A stretch of 64,000 nt of DNA from Noviherbaspirillum aerium (lineage in GTDB: Bacteria > Pseudomonadota > Gammaproteobacteria > Burkholderiales > Burkholderiaceae_D). Both the position numbers and the translations under genes were made by a program. Location: NCBI RefSeq assembly GCF_008929045.1, contig NZ_VFAH01000005.1, forward strand, positions 1 to 64,000. Direction: 5' to 3'. Below are positions 37,534 to 46,798 of the stretch, piece by piece; within the stretch, counting starts at the first letter, position 1; each line of letters starts with the position of its first letter. The notes beneath the pieces were generated by a model. That model was not told where the DNA came from, made no database searches, and saw only the letters and a program-made list of their open reading frames with translations.

Positions 37534-38754
37534 ATGCCCGCATTTCGTTATGAAGCCGTCGATCCCGCGGGTGCCACCCGCAAGGGCGTCGTCAATGCCG
37601 ACAGCGCCCGCGCGGCGCGCTCGGACCTGCGCGCGCAGGGGCTGGTGCCCATCGTGGTCGATGCCATCGCCGCCCAGGTCGATGAACTCGGCCAGACGCG
37701 CAGCCGCGCCTTCGGCGACAAGCTGTCAACGACCGAGCTGGCGCTGTTCACCCGCCAGCTGGCCAGCCTGCTGGAAGCCAGCCTGCCGCTGGAACAAGCC
37801 TTCACCGCCTTGCTGGAACAGGCCGAGCGCACCTACGTGCGCGACCTGGTGGCCTCGATCCGCGCCGAGGTGATGGGCGGCTCCTCGCTGTCGGATGCGT
37901 TGTCCAAGCATCCGCGCGACTTCGCCGACATCTACCGCGCGCTGGTTGCCTCCGGCGAGCAGATCGGCCAGCTGTCGCGCGTGCTGTCGCGGCTGGCCGA
38001 CTATATCGAGCGCCGCAACTCGCTGGTGCAGAAGGTGCGCCTGGCCTTCACCTATCCGGCCATCGTCACCGTGGTGGCGTTTGCGATCGTGATCTTCCTG
38101 CTGGCCTACGTCGTGCCGCAGATCGTTTCGGTGTTTGCCAATACCAAGCAGAAGCTGCCGCTGCTGACCGTGATCATGCTGGCCATTTCCGACTTCGTGC
38201 GCAGCTATGGCTGGATTGTCGCACTGGTGCTGATCGGCGCCTTCCTGCTGTGGCGCAATGCGCTGAAGAATCCCGACATCAAGTACCGCTGGCATCGCTG
38301 GCTGCTGACCGCGCCGCTGTACGGCAAGTTCGAGCGCAGCCTCAACACGGCCCGCTTCGCCAGCACGCTGGCCATCACCACCGGTTCCGGCGTGCCCATC
38401 CTGCGCGCCTTGCAGACCAGCCGCGACACGCTCTCCAACGTGGCCATGCGCGAGCAGGTCGAGGAAGCCACCACCAGCGTGCGCGAAGGCGTGGGCCTGG
38501 CGCGCGCGCTGTCGGCGCACAAGCATTTCCCGCCGATGCTGATTCACATGATCCGCGCCGGCGAAGTCACCGGCGAACTGCCCGCCATGCTGGAACGCGC
38601 ATCGAATGCGCAGGAACAGGACCTGGAACGTCGCGCGCTGACCATTGCCGGCCTGCTGGAGCCGGCGCTGATCCTGGTGATGGGCGTGGTGGTGCTGCTG
38701 ATCGTGCTGGCGGTGCTGATGCCGATCATTGAAATCAATCAGCTGGTGCGCTAG
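37534..38754 (+). CDS. gspF: Type II secretion inner-membrane protein GspF
   Basis: The 406-residue polytopic platform protein has two GspF repeats (about 70-195 and 270-395) and three membrane helices; the FAFRYEAVD-like start and LLEASLPLEQAF and GSGVPILRALQ repeats are typical. It links the ATPase to pseudopilus assembly. Confidence 0.95.
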   Translation: MPAFRYEAVDPAGATRKGVVNADSARAARSDLRAQGLVPIVVDAIAAQVDELGQTRSRAFGDKLSTTELALFTRQLASLLEASLPLEQAFTALLEQAERTYVRDLVASIRAEVMGGSSLSDALSKHPRDFADIYRALVASGEQIGQLSRVLSRLADYIERRNSLVQKVRLAFTYPAIVTVVAFAIVIFLLAYVVPQIVSVFANTKQKLPLLTVIMLAISDFVRSYGWIVALVLIGAFLLWRNALKNPDIKYRWHRWLLTAPLYGKFERSLNTARFASTLAITTGSGVPILRALQTSRDTLSNVAMREQVEEATTSVREGVGLARALSAHKHFPPMLIHMIRAGEVTGELPAMLERASNAQEQDLERRALTIAGLLEPALILVMGVVVLLIVLAVLMPIIEINQLVR

Positions 38755-38820
38755 GCACCATTAATGCCGCGACAGGAATGCCGGGAGGTGCGGAAAAATG
38801 ATAACTAGAAAAGGAATGAG

Positions 38821-39675
38821 ATGAAGCGCTTGCCGCTCGCCATCAGTTTTGTGCTGTTCATCCTGCTGTGCGCATCGATCGCATACTGGGGTTTGCAGAT
38901 GTTCAAGCCGCCGCTACGTCCGGTGGCGGCCCCGCCGCGCGCAGCGCCGCCGGAAGTCCGGCCGGAATCCGCCACCGCTCTCTTCGGCGGGCGTGCCGCC
39001 CCGGTTGCCGCCGCCAGCAATTACCAGCTGCGCGGCGTGATCTTTTCCGGCAGCGCACGCGACAGCGTGGCCATCATCAGCGCCGACGGCAAGCCGCCGC
39101 AGGCGATCCGGGTCGACCGCGAAGTGGTGCCCGGGGTGACCGTCAAGGAAGTGCATCCCGGTTATGTGATCCTGTCGGAGAACGGGGCATCGAAGCGCCT
39201 GGAACTACCCGAGACCGGACGGGATGCCGGCATTACCTCGCCAGCAGCCGCGCCGCGTCCGGCAACCCAGCCCATGCCGCCGGGCCGGGGCATGATGGGC
39301 AACCGCTCGCAGGGGGCGAGCATGCCCGGGGCGGGCAATGTCCCGGCCGCCACGCCGCCGAACCCGCCGGCCGCTCCTGCCGCACCGCCGCCAACCGCAC
39401 AGCCCGCGCCACCGGTATTCATCCCCCAGCAGCCTGCCGCAGCACCTCCGGCGGCAACCGGCAATCAGCCTCCCGTCGTACCGCAACCAGCCGTCACCAA
39501 TGCACCGCCGACCGTGGTAGTCACTCCGCCCGCGCAGGCGGGCAGCACGGGAATTGCACAGCCGGCGACTCCTCCAGGCGCATTGACGCCGGCGCCGCAG
39601 CCCGTCGTCCCGGGCTCGATCGGATCCAGCGGCACATCCACGGTGCCTGGTGCACCGCCGCTGCAAAGCCGCTAA
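38821..39675 (+). CDS. gspC: Type II secretion GspC-like protein with Pro-rich tail
   Basis: The 284-residue protein has an N-terminal membrane helix (about 5-24) and an HR domain (about 62-135: YQLRGVIFSG, AIRVDREVVPGVTVKEVHPGYVIL) that should contact the secretin. The usual PDZ or coiled-coil domain is absent. The C-terminal 145 residues are Pro/Ala/Gln-rich, resembling the GspD tail. It is the last gene of the operon, behind AAGGA; in Burkholderia-type operons gspC lies in the middle. Confidence 0.85.
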   Translation: MKRLPLAISFVLFILLCASIAYWGLQMFKPPLRPVAAPPRAAPPEVRPESATALFGGRAAPVAAASNYQLRGVIFSGSARDSVAIISADGKPPQAIRVDREVVPGVTVKEVHPGYVILSENGASKRLELPETGRDAGITSPAAAPRPATQPMPPGRGMMGNRSQGASMPGAGNVPAATPPNPPAAPAAPPPTAQPAPPVFIPQQPAAAPPAATGNQPPVVPQPAVTNAPPTVVVTPPAQAGSTGIAQPATPPGALTPAPQPVVPGSIGSSGTSTVPGAPPLQSR

Positions 39676-39792
39676 GTCTCTCTGCCAAGCCAAGCCACTG
39701 CGGATCAAGCGGTGGCGGCGTGGTCAATCGTTGCCTGATTCGAATACGGAATGCCCGTCCCAGGATTTGGCGCGGGACTGGTATTGGATTTG

Positions 39793-39996
39793 CTATTTTT
39801 CGCCGCCGGATTCTCCGGAGAGCTTTCCGAACAGGCGCGCATGCAGGCTGAGGCCGCTTGCATGTTTGGTGGTGCCGGTGGCGAGCGCCTTGCGTTTTGC
39901 TCCCGCCACGGCAACATTGCGCGCCTTGAGGGGTTGTTGAGACGGTTCGGTGCGAATCGTCATTTTCTGCCGTTTCGCGAGCGCCTTGTTTGCCAT
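39793..39996 (-). CDS. Small basic protein of unknown function
   Basis: The 67-residue product from ATG 39996 has AAGGA seven bases upstream. The sequence MANKALAKRQKMTIRTEPSQ and what follows is Lys/Arg-rich with few acidic residues, so it may bind nucleic acid. No family recognised. It is convergent with gspC. Confidence 0.5.
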   Translation of the reverse strand: MANKALAKRQKMTIRTEPSQQPLKARNVAVAGAKRKALATGTTKHASGLSLHARLFGKLSGESGGEK

Positions 39997-40080
39997 TGCG
40001 GTGTCCTTCGCTGTGCCTGTCCCGTTCCATGATGTGCCGGTGGCGGACGCACGCACTGGAACAGGACAGGATGGGAATTG

Positions 40081-41424
40081 CTACAGCACGTAGCGCGACA
40101 GGTCTTCATCGATCGCCAGCGCGCCCAGCTTTTCGTCGACATATCCGGCATCGACCGTCACCGTCTTGCCGGTGGATTCGCTGGCCGCATAGGAAATCTC
40201 CTCGAGCAGCTTTTCCATCACGGTGTAGAGACGGCGCGCGCCGATGTTTTCAGTCTTTTCATTGACCGAGTAGGCGATTTCCGCGAGGCGCCTGATGCCT
40301 TCCGGGGTGAAGTCCAGCTTCACATCCTCGGTATTGAGCAAGGCTTCGTACTGCCGGGTGAGGCAGGCGTCCGTGCTGGTGAGGATGCGCTCGAAATCGG
40401 CGATGGCCAGCGACTCCAGCTCGACGCGGATCGGAAAGCGGCCCTGCAGTTCGGGAATGAGGTCCGACGGCTTGGCGAGATGGAAGGCGCCCGAAGCGAT
40501 GAACAGGATATGGTCGGTGCGGATCATGCCGTACTTGGTGTTGACCGTCGTGCCTTCGACCAGCGGCAGCAGATCGCGCTGCACGCCGGCGCGCGACACG
40601 TCGGCGCCGCCGACTTCGGAGCGGGTCGCGATCTTGTCGATCTCGTCGAGAAACACGATGCCGTTCTGCTCGACATTGGTGATGGCCTTCTGCTTGAGCT
40701 CGTCTTCATTGACCAGCTTGGCGGCTTCCTCGTCGAGCAGCAGCTTCATCGCCTCGCGGATCTTGACCTTGCGTTTTTTCTTGCGCCCGCCGCCGAGTCC
40801 GGAAAACATCGACTTGATCTGCTCGGTCATTTCCTCCATGCCGGGCGGAGCCATGATTTCCATGTGAGGCGCAGCCTCGGCAACCTCGATTTCAACTTCG
40901 CGGTCGTCGAGCGAGCCTTCGCGCAGGCGCTTGCGGAAGGTCTGGCGGGTGGCATTGCCGCTGTCGCCGTCGGACACGGCATTCGGCGTCGAACTGAAAC
41001 CGAAGTCGCGCGCCGGCGGCAGCAGGATATCGAGAATGCGGTCTTCGGCCGCGTCCTGCGCATGCGAGCGCACCTTGCGCATTTCCGATTCGCGGGTCTG
41101 CTTGATGCCGATGTCGATCAGGTCGCGGATGATGGTATCGACATCGCGGCCGACGTAACCCACTTCGGTGAACTTGGTCGCTTCGATCTTGATGAAGGGC
41201 GCATCGGCCAGCTTGGCCAGGCGGCGCGCGATCTCGGTCTTGCCGACGCCGGTCGGGCCGATCATCAGGATGTTCTTCGGCGTGATTTCATGCCGCAGCG
41301 GATCCGCGACCTGCTGGCGGCGCCAGCGGTTGCGCAGCGCGATGGCGACGGCGCGCTTGGCGCGGGCCTGGCCGACGACGTGTTTGTCAAGTTCGGAAAC
41401 GATCTCTTGGGGTGTCATGTTCAT
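40081..41424 (-). CDS. hslU: ATP-dependent protease ATPase subunit HslU
   Basis: This 447-residue AAA+ unfoldase of the HslUV protease has Walker [16 protein letters not shown] at about 57-71, Walker [11 protein letters not shown] and the intermediate domain between about 110 and 240. [15 protein letters not shown] is the usual start. The C-terminal ...LSRYVL tail is the peptide that inserts into HslV. The gene lies 27 bases after hslV. Confidence 0.97.
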   Translation of the reverse strand: MNMTPQEIVSELDKHVVGQARAKRAVAIALRNRWRRQQVADPLRHEITPKNILMIGPTGVGKTEIARRLAKLADAPFIKIEATKFTEVGYVGRDVDTIIRDLIDIGIKQTRESEMRKVRSHAQDAAEDRILDILLPPARDFGFSSTPNAVSDGDSGNATRQTFRKRLREGSLDDREVEIEVAEAAPHMEIMAPPGMEEMTEQIKSMFSGLGGGRKKKRKVKIREAMKLLLDEEAAKLVNEDELKQKAITNVEQNGIVFLDEIDKIATRSEVGGADVSRAGVQRDLLPLVEGTTVNTKYGMIRTDHILFIASGAFHLAKPSDLIPELQGRFPIRVELESLAIADFERILTSTDACLTRQYEALLNTEDVKLDFTPEGIRRLAEIAYSVNEKTENIGARRLYTVMEKLLEEISYAASESTGKTVTVDAGYVDEKLGALAIDEDLSRYVL

Positions 41425-41451
41425 GATGGTTTGCGCGGCACGGCGGACGCG

Positions 41452-41988
41452 TTATTCCAGGGTTTCGATGGTGTGCGACAGGTTGGTGTAGATGCAGAGC
41501 TCGCCGGCGATGGTCAGCGCCTTCTTGACGATTTCCGCGGGCGGCAGATCGGTGTTTTCCTGCAGCGCCTTGGCGGCGGACTGGGCATACACGCCGCCGG
41601 AGCCGATGGCGCCGACGCCTGCCTCGGGTTCCAGCACATCGCCGTTGCCGGTGATGATCAGGGTCGCTTCACGGTCGGCCACCAGCAGCATGGCCTCCAG
41701 GCGGCGCAGGATGCGGTCGGTGCGCCAGTCCTTGGCAAGCTCCACCGAGGCGCGCATCAGGTTGCCCTGGTGCTTTTCCAGCTTGGCCTCGAAGCGCTCG
41801 ATCAGCGTGAAGGCATCGGCGGTGCCGCCGGCGAAACCTGCCAGCACCTTGCCCTGGTAAAGCTTGCGCACCTTGCGCGCGGTGCCCTTCATGACCACGT
41901 TGCCAAGCGTAACCTGACCGTCTCCACCGAGCGCGACAGTGCTGCCGCGGCGTACTGAAAGAATGGTGGTGCCGTGAAATTGTTCCAT
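41452..41988 (-). CDS. hslV: ATP-dependent protease proteolytic subunit HslV
   Basis: In this 178-residue beta-type proteasome subunit the propeptide MEQFHG is removed to expose the catalytic Thr (TTILSVRRG). GDGQVTLGN and [21 protein letters not shown] are family signatures. Confidence 0.97.
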   Translation of the reverse strand: MEQFHGTTILSVRRGSTVALGGDGQVTLGNVVMKGTARKVRKLYQGKVLAGFAGGTADAFTLIERFEAKLEKHQGNLMRASVELAKDWRTDRILRRLEAMLLVADREATLIITGNGDVLEPEAGVGAIGSGGVYAQSAAKALQENTDLPPAEIVKKALTIAGELCIYTNLSHTIETLE

Positions 41989-42101
41989 GGGGAATGCCTC
42001 GGATGCTGATAATTGTCCGCAGATGAGGGCAGGACGCCAGAATACAAGTGTACTCCGGCTGGCGGAACATGCTGCCTGAAGGGCGGCAAGAAGGCGGCGG
42101 A

Positions 42102-43622
42102 TCAGTTCCTGCGGGGGGTGATGCGGATGATTTCGCTGAGGCCGATTACCTTCAGCAGTACGTCAACGAGATGATTGACGTGATGGAATTCGATTGCCTT
42201 GCCGTTGCCGCAGAATGGGCTGAGGCCCGTGAGAAGGCGGCTTGCGGCATTGAAATCCATGCGTTCGAGGCATGAGCAGTCGATGATGGCCGGATCGTGT
42301 TCGTCGGAATAAGTGGCGATCGCAACGATGAGCTCATCGACCTGGCCGGAGACAACGGCGGGCATCATGAAATGCTCCGAGCGGACAGGTGCGGATGATT
42401 CGTCGGGGGCGTTCACAATGCCGTCGGACGGTGCAACGAAGGCCGGCGGCGATACCTCGAAAGTCACGCAGTAATCGATGCTCAGCTCTTCGAATTCCTT
42501 TTCCCGGTTCAGCAGCTGCAGCACTTCGAGCAGCAGCAGCCAGCAATCTTCGGTATCGTCGCGGCGGCCGACCTCGATGATGGCGCGGATCCGGTCAGCC
42601 AGTTCCGATGCACCCACGAGAACGAGGTCGTGGCCGCTCTTCTGCAGCTTGCGCAGCGTGGCCAGGAGCAGTCCGCAGCCGGCGGCATCCACCGCCGTGA
42701 CTTTCGCGAACTCCAGGCGCAGGGTGCGGTGATGCTCCGCCAGGTTCCGGATGCGTTCGATCTGCTTCTCGCATCCGCCGTCGAGCTTGCCCGAGAACGG
42801 AACCGTCGGCGTCGCCGCGGCGGCGGTCGTCTGGGGTTGATTGCGCAACGGCCTGTCCGTCCATGCGGGCGGCGAGGTCTCGAAGCGGCTCGCATAGTCA
42901 ATGGCGAGTTCCTCGAACTCGGCCTGCCTGCCGCTGATCTGGTGCAGGTCGAGCAGCATCAGCCACGCAGTCTGCGGCAACTCGCCGAGATCGTCGGACG
43001 CGATCGCCGCCTGCAGCATCTGCGTGGTGAGCGAGGCCTGGCCGTTGGCATACATGATCGCGGCTTCCTCGATCACGGCATCCGTCTCCGAGGACGGCGT
43101 CGCGATATTGCTGACGGCGGTCTGGCCGTCGAGCAGGAATTCCGTGGTGCTGCCGACTTCCGGACCGAGCGGCTGCAGGGTGGCCGGGGCGGCCGGAGCG
43201 GGTGCCGCCGTCTTTTCCTGGCGTGCCGGCTTTCTGGATGCGTCGTGCGGAGCCGCCTTCGCTTCCACTTCCGGCCCTGGCTTTACCGGAGCGGCATCGG
43301 ACGATGTGGTTCTGGCGCGCGAACGCTGATTGAGGGGCAGGTTGACATATTCGATGGACATTTCCGTTTCAATCGCATCGATCTTCAATGCGGTCTCCAA
43401 CGCTGTATTCGTGTCGCGCTTCGCCGTCACGCCTTTGCCGGTATTGCGGGAAGAGGCGCTGGACGAATGGGATGAGCTGGAGGAGCCGGAAGATGCCGGA
43501 GATGGCGCGGAAGGGGAGGTGCTGCCGGAAGAACCCGGGATGCGCTTTGTGCGAGAAGCATCCTTGTCAGCCGGTTTGGCCGGCTGGCGGTCCTTCTTCC
43601 CGAAAAGCGAAAAAATACCCAA
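42102..43622 (-). CDS. Two-STAS-domain protein with internal duplication
   Basis: The 506-residue soluble protein has a Ser/Pro/Lys-rich disordered N-terminus (about 1-180). Two related modules follow. Each has a helical unit ([51 protein letters not shown]), the phrase FE[TV]SPPA, and a STAS-like fold (about 275-350 with [16 protein letters not shown]; about 425-500 with [18 protein letters not shown]). STAS domains usually sense phosphorylation or nucleotide, or bind partners. The start [11 protein letters not shown] is seen in related Burkholderiales proteins. Function unknown. Confidence 0.75.
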   Translation of the reverse strand: MGIFSLFGKKDRQPAKPADKDASRTKRIPGSSGSTSPSAPSPASSGSSSSSHSSSASSRNTGKGVTAKRDTNTALETALKIDAIETEMSIEYVNLPLNQRSRARTTSSDAAPVKPGPEVEAKAAPHDASRKPARQEKTAAPAPAAPATLQPLGPEVGSTTEFLLDGQTAVSNIATPSSETDAVIEEAAIMYANGQASLTTQMLQAAIASDDLGELPQTAWLMLLDLHQISGRQAEFEELAIDYASRFETSPPAWTDRPLRNQPQTTAAAATPTVPFSGKLDGGCEKQIERIRNLAEHHRTLRLEFAKVTAVDAAGCGLLLATLRKLQKSGHDLVLVGASELADRIRAIIEVGRRDDTEDCWLLLLEVLQLLNREKEFEELSIDYCVTFEVSPPAFVAPSDGIVNAPDESSAPVRSEHFMMPAVVSGQVDELIVAIATYSDEHDPAIIDCSCLERMDFNAASRLLTGLSPFCGNGKAIEFHHVNHLVDVLLKVIGLSEIIRITPRRN

Positions 43623-43876
43623 GATATCCCTGCCTGGAAAACGGTGCTGTCCGCAGCCTGGGCGGCTGGAGGAAAATTACAAGTGTGTAAAGGTAACACA
43701 TCCCCATGCGGAGTTGTCGCGGGGAAGCGGCAGATGATGACTTTTTGTCACATTTTTGCCGCTTCCGGAGGTAGGTTATCGTCAAGTCCCTGGCCGGCTT
43801 GCCAAGCTTGTGCATCCTGTCCGGCAGACCAGAGGACATCGCCGCGCCTGCGCGGGACAGATTGCCGAAACCGCTT

Positions 43877-45883
43877 CTAGAAGCGGGCGCGGACGCCGAC
43901 GATCAGGTTGCGGCCCGGCTGCGGGGCGACATCGCGCAACAGCGAGGTGGAGTATCGGATGTCCTTGTCGAGCAGGTTGCGAACGAGCGCGAACCAGGTC
44001 CATTGCGCGGCGCCGCCGCGCACCGTATACGACAGATCGGCATTGAGCATCGTATAGGCCGGCGTGACCGTCGATTCGAAGGCCGCCAGGCGATCCTGCC
44101 GCAATGCCCGCAGCAGCGAGACGCCGCCGCGCCAGGATGCCTGCCGGTAGCCGGCTTCGGCGCCGTAGCGTGTCGCCGGCTGCAGCGGCAGATTGCCGTC
44201 GCCGTCGAGCCTGCCGCGCGAGGTGTCCGCGAAGGCCCGCAGCGACAGGCCGTTGCCACGCTGGTTGTAGCTTATTTCCGCTTCCGCGCCGCGGATGGTC
44301 GCCTTGCCTTGCGCCCAGAAGCGAGTCCTGAACTCGCCTGCCGGGTCTGCGGCGCCATCTTCGTCGACGGTGGTGCCGTCGACGCGCCCGAAGATGTAAT
44401 TGCGGATGCGGTTTTCAAACAGGTTGGCTTTCCAGCGCACCAGGCCTTCGGTCTTTTGCAGCGTCAGTTCCAGATTGCGGGACTTTTCCTTGTCCAGGCC
44501 CGCATCGCCGATGTCGAACGTGGCCGTCGATTCATGCGGGCCGTTCGAATACAACTCTTCGGCCGCCGGCGCGCGCTGCGCAATGGTGTAGGTGATGCCG
44601 GCGCCGTAGCCCTGGCCGAAGTTCCACAGGCCGCCGAGCGAATAGGAGTTCAGCCGGAAGCGCCGGTCGGCGAATGCCTCGTCTTCCGGACGGCGTTTCG
44701 CCACCTCGCTGCGCAAGCCCGCGCTGGCGCGCAGCGGGCCGAAATCGCGTTCCTCGACGAGGAACGCCGCGAACGAGGAAGACCTGGTCGCCGGAATGGT
44801 GTCGGGACGCCCGGTCTCGGCCGACAGGGCCGACAGCTTGGCGTATTCGCTCTGCAGGCCGAAGGTGCCGCGCCAGCCGGCGATCGGCTGGTGCGTGAGT
44901 TCCCAGCGCGTCTCGTGCGAACGGTTGGCGAAATCGGTTGCGGGCGTGCCGTCCGCTTCCTTTTCGGTGTGCTTGTAATCGCTCGTGCCGAGCTTGATGG
45001 TAGCGGACTCGATGCCCGCAAAGGGCTGCTTGATGTGGGCGGCGATGTCGCCGCGCGTCTGCGACAGATCGATGAAGGAACGCTCATCGGTCGGAATGCC
45101 GTAACGATCGTCGCGGGTATCGACCGATGCGCCGATGTAGCCCCAGTCGGCGACATGGGAGGCGCCGAAGCCGAGACTGCGCGCACGGGTAAAGGAAGAG
45201 GGGAGGCGGCCGGACGCCGATGCCGGATCGCCAGGTGCGGCAAGGCCGGGGATGCGGTAATCGTCGGTATTGCGCGCACTGCCGTCGAGATGCAGGCCGA
45301 TGCTGCCCGCGGCGCCGTCTCCCGAAAAGCTGAACATCCGTTCCCGGTCCGCCGAGCCGAAACGCAGCTCCGCTTCACCGGACGGCTTGGACAGCAGCTC
45401 GGTGGGTATGCGGTCGTTGACCACATTGACCAGGCCGCCGATGGCGCCCGATCCATAAAGCAGCGCGGCGGGACCGCGCAGGATTTCAACCTGGCGCGCC
45501 GTGGCGGCGTCCGCGGCGACAGCGTGATCACTGGACAGGGTGGAAAGGTCGGAGACGGACATGCCGTTCTGCAGAATCTTCACGCGCGGGCCTTCAAGCC
45601 CGCGGATGATGGGGCGGGATGCGCCGGCGCCGAATCCGGATGCCGTGACGCCGAGTTCCTGCGATAGCGTTTCGCCAAGCGAGGAACCGAGCTTGTTGCG
45701 CAGTTCGTTGCCGGTCAATACCTTGGCAGGCGCGAGAATCTGCGCGCTTTCCTCATTGCCGAAAGGTGCCGCGGTGACGGTTACCGCAGGCAGGGTCGGG
45801 TCTGCGGTCTGAGCGTTGGATAGAGTGGGGGAGGCGAGCGCCGACAATACGGCGCCTGCCATCAGTGTGCGTTGAATGGCCAT
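43877..45883 (-). CDS. znuD: TonB-dependent receptor, ZnuD-like
   Basis: The 668-residue outer-membrane protein has a signal peptide (about 1-24), a TonB box near LPAVTVTA, a plug domain (about 55-160: GASRPIIRGLEGPRVKIL, VEILRGPAALLYGSGAIGGLVNVV) and a 22-strand barrel ending in ARF. Barrel phrases such as DYKHTEKEADG, LSALSAETG and TATFDIGDAGLDKEKSRNLEL match the Neisseria zinc receptor ZnuD in order and wording. The His-rich zinc-capturing loop of Neisseria ZnuD is not present. Zur-like repressor and zinc GTPase genes lie 3 kb away. ATG 45883 is chosen; upstream in-frame sequence is not coding. Confidence 0.82.
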   Translation of the reverse strand: MAIQRTLMAGAVLSALASPTLSNAQTADPTLPAVTVTAAPFGNEESAQILAPAKVLTGNELRNKLGSSLGETLSQELGVTASGFGAGASRPIIRGLEGPRVKILQNGMSVSDLSTLSSDHAVAADAATARQVEILRGPAALLYGSGAIGGLVNVVNDRIPTELLSKPSGEAELRFGSADRERMFSFSGDGAAGSIGLHLDGSARNTDDYRIPGLAAPGDPASASGRLPSSFTRARSLGFGASHVADWGYIGASVDTRDDRYGIPTDERSFIDLSQTRGDIAAHIKQPFAGIESATIKLGTSDYKHTEKEADGTPATDFANRSHETRWELTHQPIAGWRGTFGLQSEYAKLSALSAETGRPDTIPATRSSSFAAFLVEERDFGPLRASAGLRSEVAKRRPEDEAFADRRFRLNSYSLGGLWNFGQGYGAGITYTIAQRAPAAEELYSNGPHESTATFDIGDAGLDKEKSRNLELTLQKTEGLVRWKANLFENRIRNYIFGRVDGTTVDEDGAADPAGEFRTRFWAQGKATIRGAEAEISYNQRGNGLSLRAFADTSRGRLDGDGNLPLQPATRYGAEAGYRQASWRGGVSLLRALRQDRLAAFESTVTPAYTMLNADLSYTVRGGAAQWTWFALVRNLLDKDIRYSTSLLRDVAPQPGRNLIVGVRARF

Positions 45884-46014
45884 GGTCGTTACTTGCTGAA
45901 TGGTGACATGCGTAGGAATGAGCCGCCTGCGCGGCGCACCGGGCTGGGCGACGGGCTGGGCGGCATCAACGGCATTGCGCGACGGACCCGCCGCCGCGGC
46001 ATCGAAGCAGATGG

Positions 46015-46359
46015 TCAGGCAGCGGGCGGCGCGCGTGAAGAGAAATGGCAGACGGGCGGCGCATCCCAGGAGCGGAATGCCGCCAGCAATGCCGGCACCC
46101 TCACGGCATTGAGCAGCGGGGCGGCAAGCGGAAGCGCGTGTATGCCGTCGGCCATGGCGGCCGCATCGAACGCGAGGCAGGAGTGGTGAAACCCGGATGA
46201 CGATTCGCCCGGGGAATCCGCCTGCTGCGTGATGCCGGCCTGCAGGCGGGCATGCTCGATCCGGTGAGCCAGGCCCGACCATTGCGCAAGCAGGAGTGCC
46301 ATCGCCAGCAGGAAGGCGAGCGCACCGCTTGTTTGGTGTTGGCAGGATCGGAACGGCAT
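46015..46359 (-). CDS. Small exported protein, DUF2946-like
   Basis: The 114-residue product has a hydrophobic N-terminal segment (about 12-30), then a His/Cys-containing part (FHHSCLAFDAA) and an end CHFSSRAPPA. The last phrase (SxRAPP) and the HHxC element are typical of small DUF2946 proteins that precede TonB receptors. It lies 130 bases upstream of the znuD-like gene in the same direction. A periplasmic metal-handling role is inferred. Confidence 0.55.
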   Translation of the reverse strand: MPFRSCQHQTSGALAFLLAMALLLAQWSGLAHRIEHARLQAGITQQADSPGESSSGFHHSCLAFDAAAMADGIHALPLAAPLLNAVRVPALLAAFRSWDAPPVCHFSSRAPPAA

Positions 46360-46710
46360 GATTTGAATTTTAAGACGTCGGGAGCATACCTGCGCGGCGG
46401 CAGATCAATGCAGCGAAATCAGAGCGGCATTGGGGATTGGTATAAGGTCGCCTCGACCTGCCTCGACCTGCCTGGGGCGCATGGCAGCGTTGTCCGGCGC
46501 TGGGCTCCCCGCCCGCGGCGCTTCTCTCGCCTTGTCCCGCAACCCGAGGCAAACCGATTCAACCGATTCTTCCCTGTACCCCACTCACACTTCGCTCTCA
46601 TCATGCGGCATCAGGGCTTATCGGGACTATCGGGACTATCGGCGCGCACTTGTGTGCAACCAGGTTGCATTATATAGCTATGCAAGCTTCCCATCGCATC
46701 GGGAGCGCGA
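46360..46710. other. Gene-free interval between znuD block and dksA, containing one dispersed repeat
   Basis: No gene is seen. It contains GGGATTGGTATAAGGTC at 46433-46449, whose exact reverse complement occurs at 49642-49658, and short direct repeats (TGCCTCGACC at about 46450-46470, TATCGGGAC at 46619-46641). It lies between the start of the 46359 gene and the end of dksA. Confidence 0.5.
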
Positions 46711-46749
46711 AAAGCAAACAAGCGTACGAGCCGGGGCATCGTACGCTTG
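46711..46749 (-). terminator. Intrinsic terminator downstream of dksA
   Basis: A perfect 10-bp stem CAAGCGTACG / CGTACGCTTG with an 11-base loop (46719-46749) is followed on the minus strand by TTTGCTTTT. A second, 26-base perfect palindrome at 46771-46796 lies between it and the dksA stop. Confidence 0.75.
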
Positions 46750-46798
46750 CGGGAGGGCGAGCGACAGGAGACGGCGCCGCAATATTGCGGCGCCGTGA

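Noticed and set aside
43684-43700. TGTGT-7-ACACA dyad upstream of the STAS protein gene
   Set aside because: Five-base arms are expected by chance; no promoter elements fixed beside it.
43799-45667. 622-codon open frame opposite the znuD-like gene
   Set aside because: Antisense shadow of a GC-rich gene; Arg/Ala/Gly-rich without motifs, while the minus frame shows a full TonB receptor.
46619-46641. Short direct repeat TATCGGGAC x2.5, first suspected as CRISPR-like
   Set aside because: Unit of 9 bases without spacers; no CRISPR array or cas gene is present in the window.
46252-46677. 141-codon plus frame over the gap upstream of the 46359 gene
   Set aside because: It runs antisense into the small DUF2946-like gene and lacks protein-like composition; the repeat inside it explains its only regular part.
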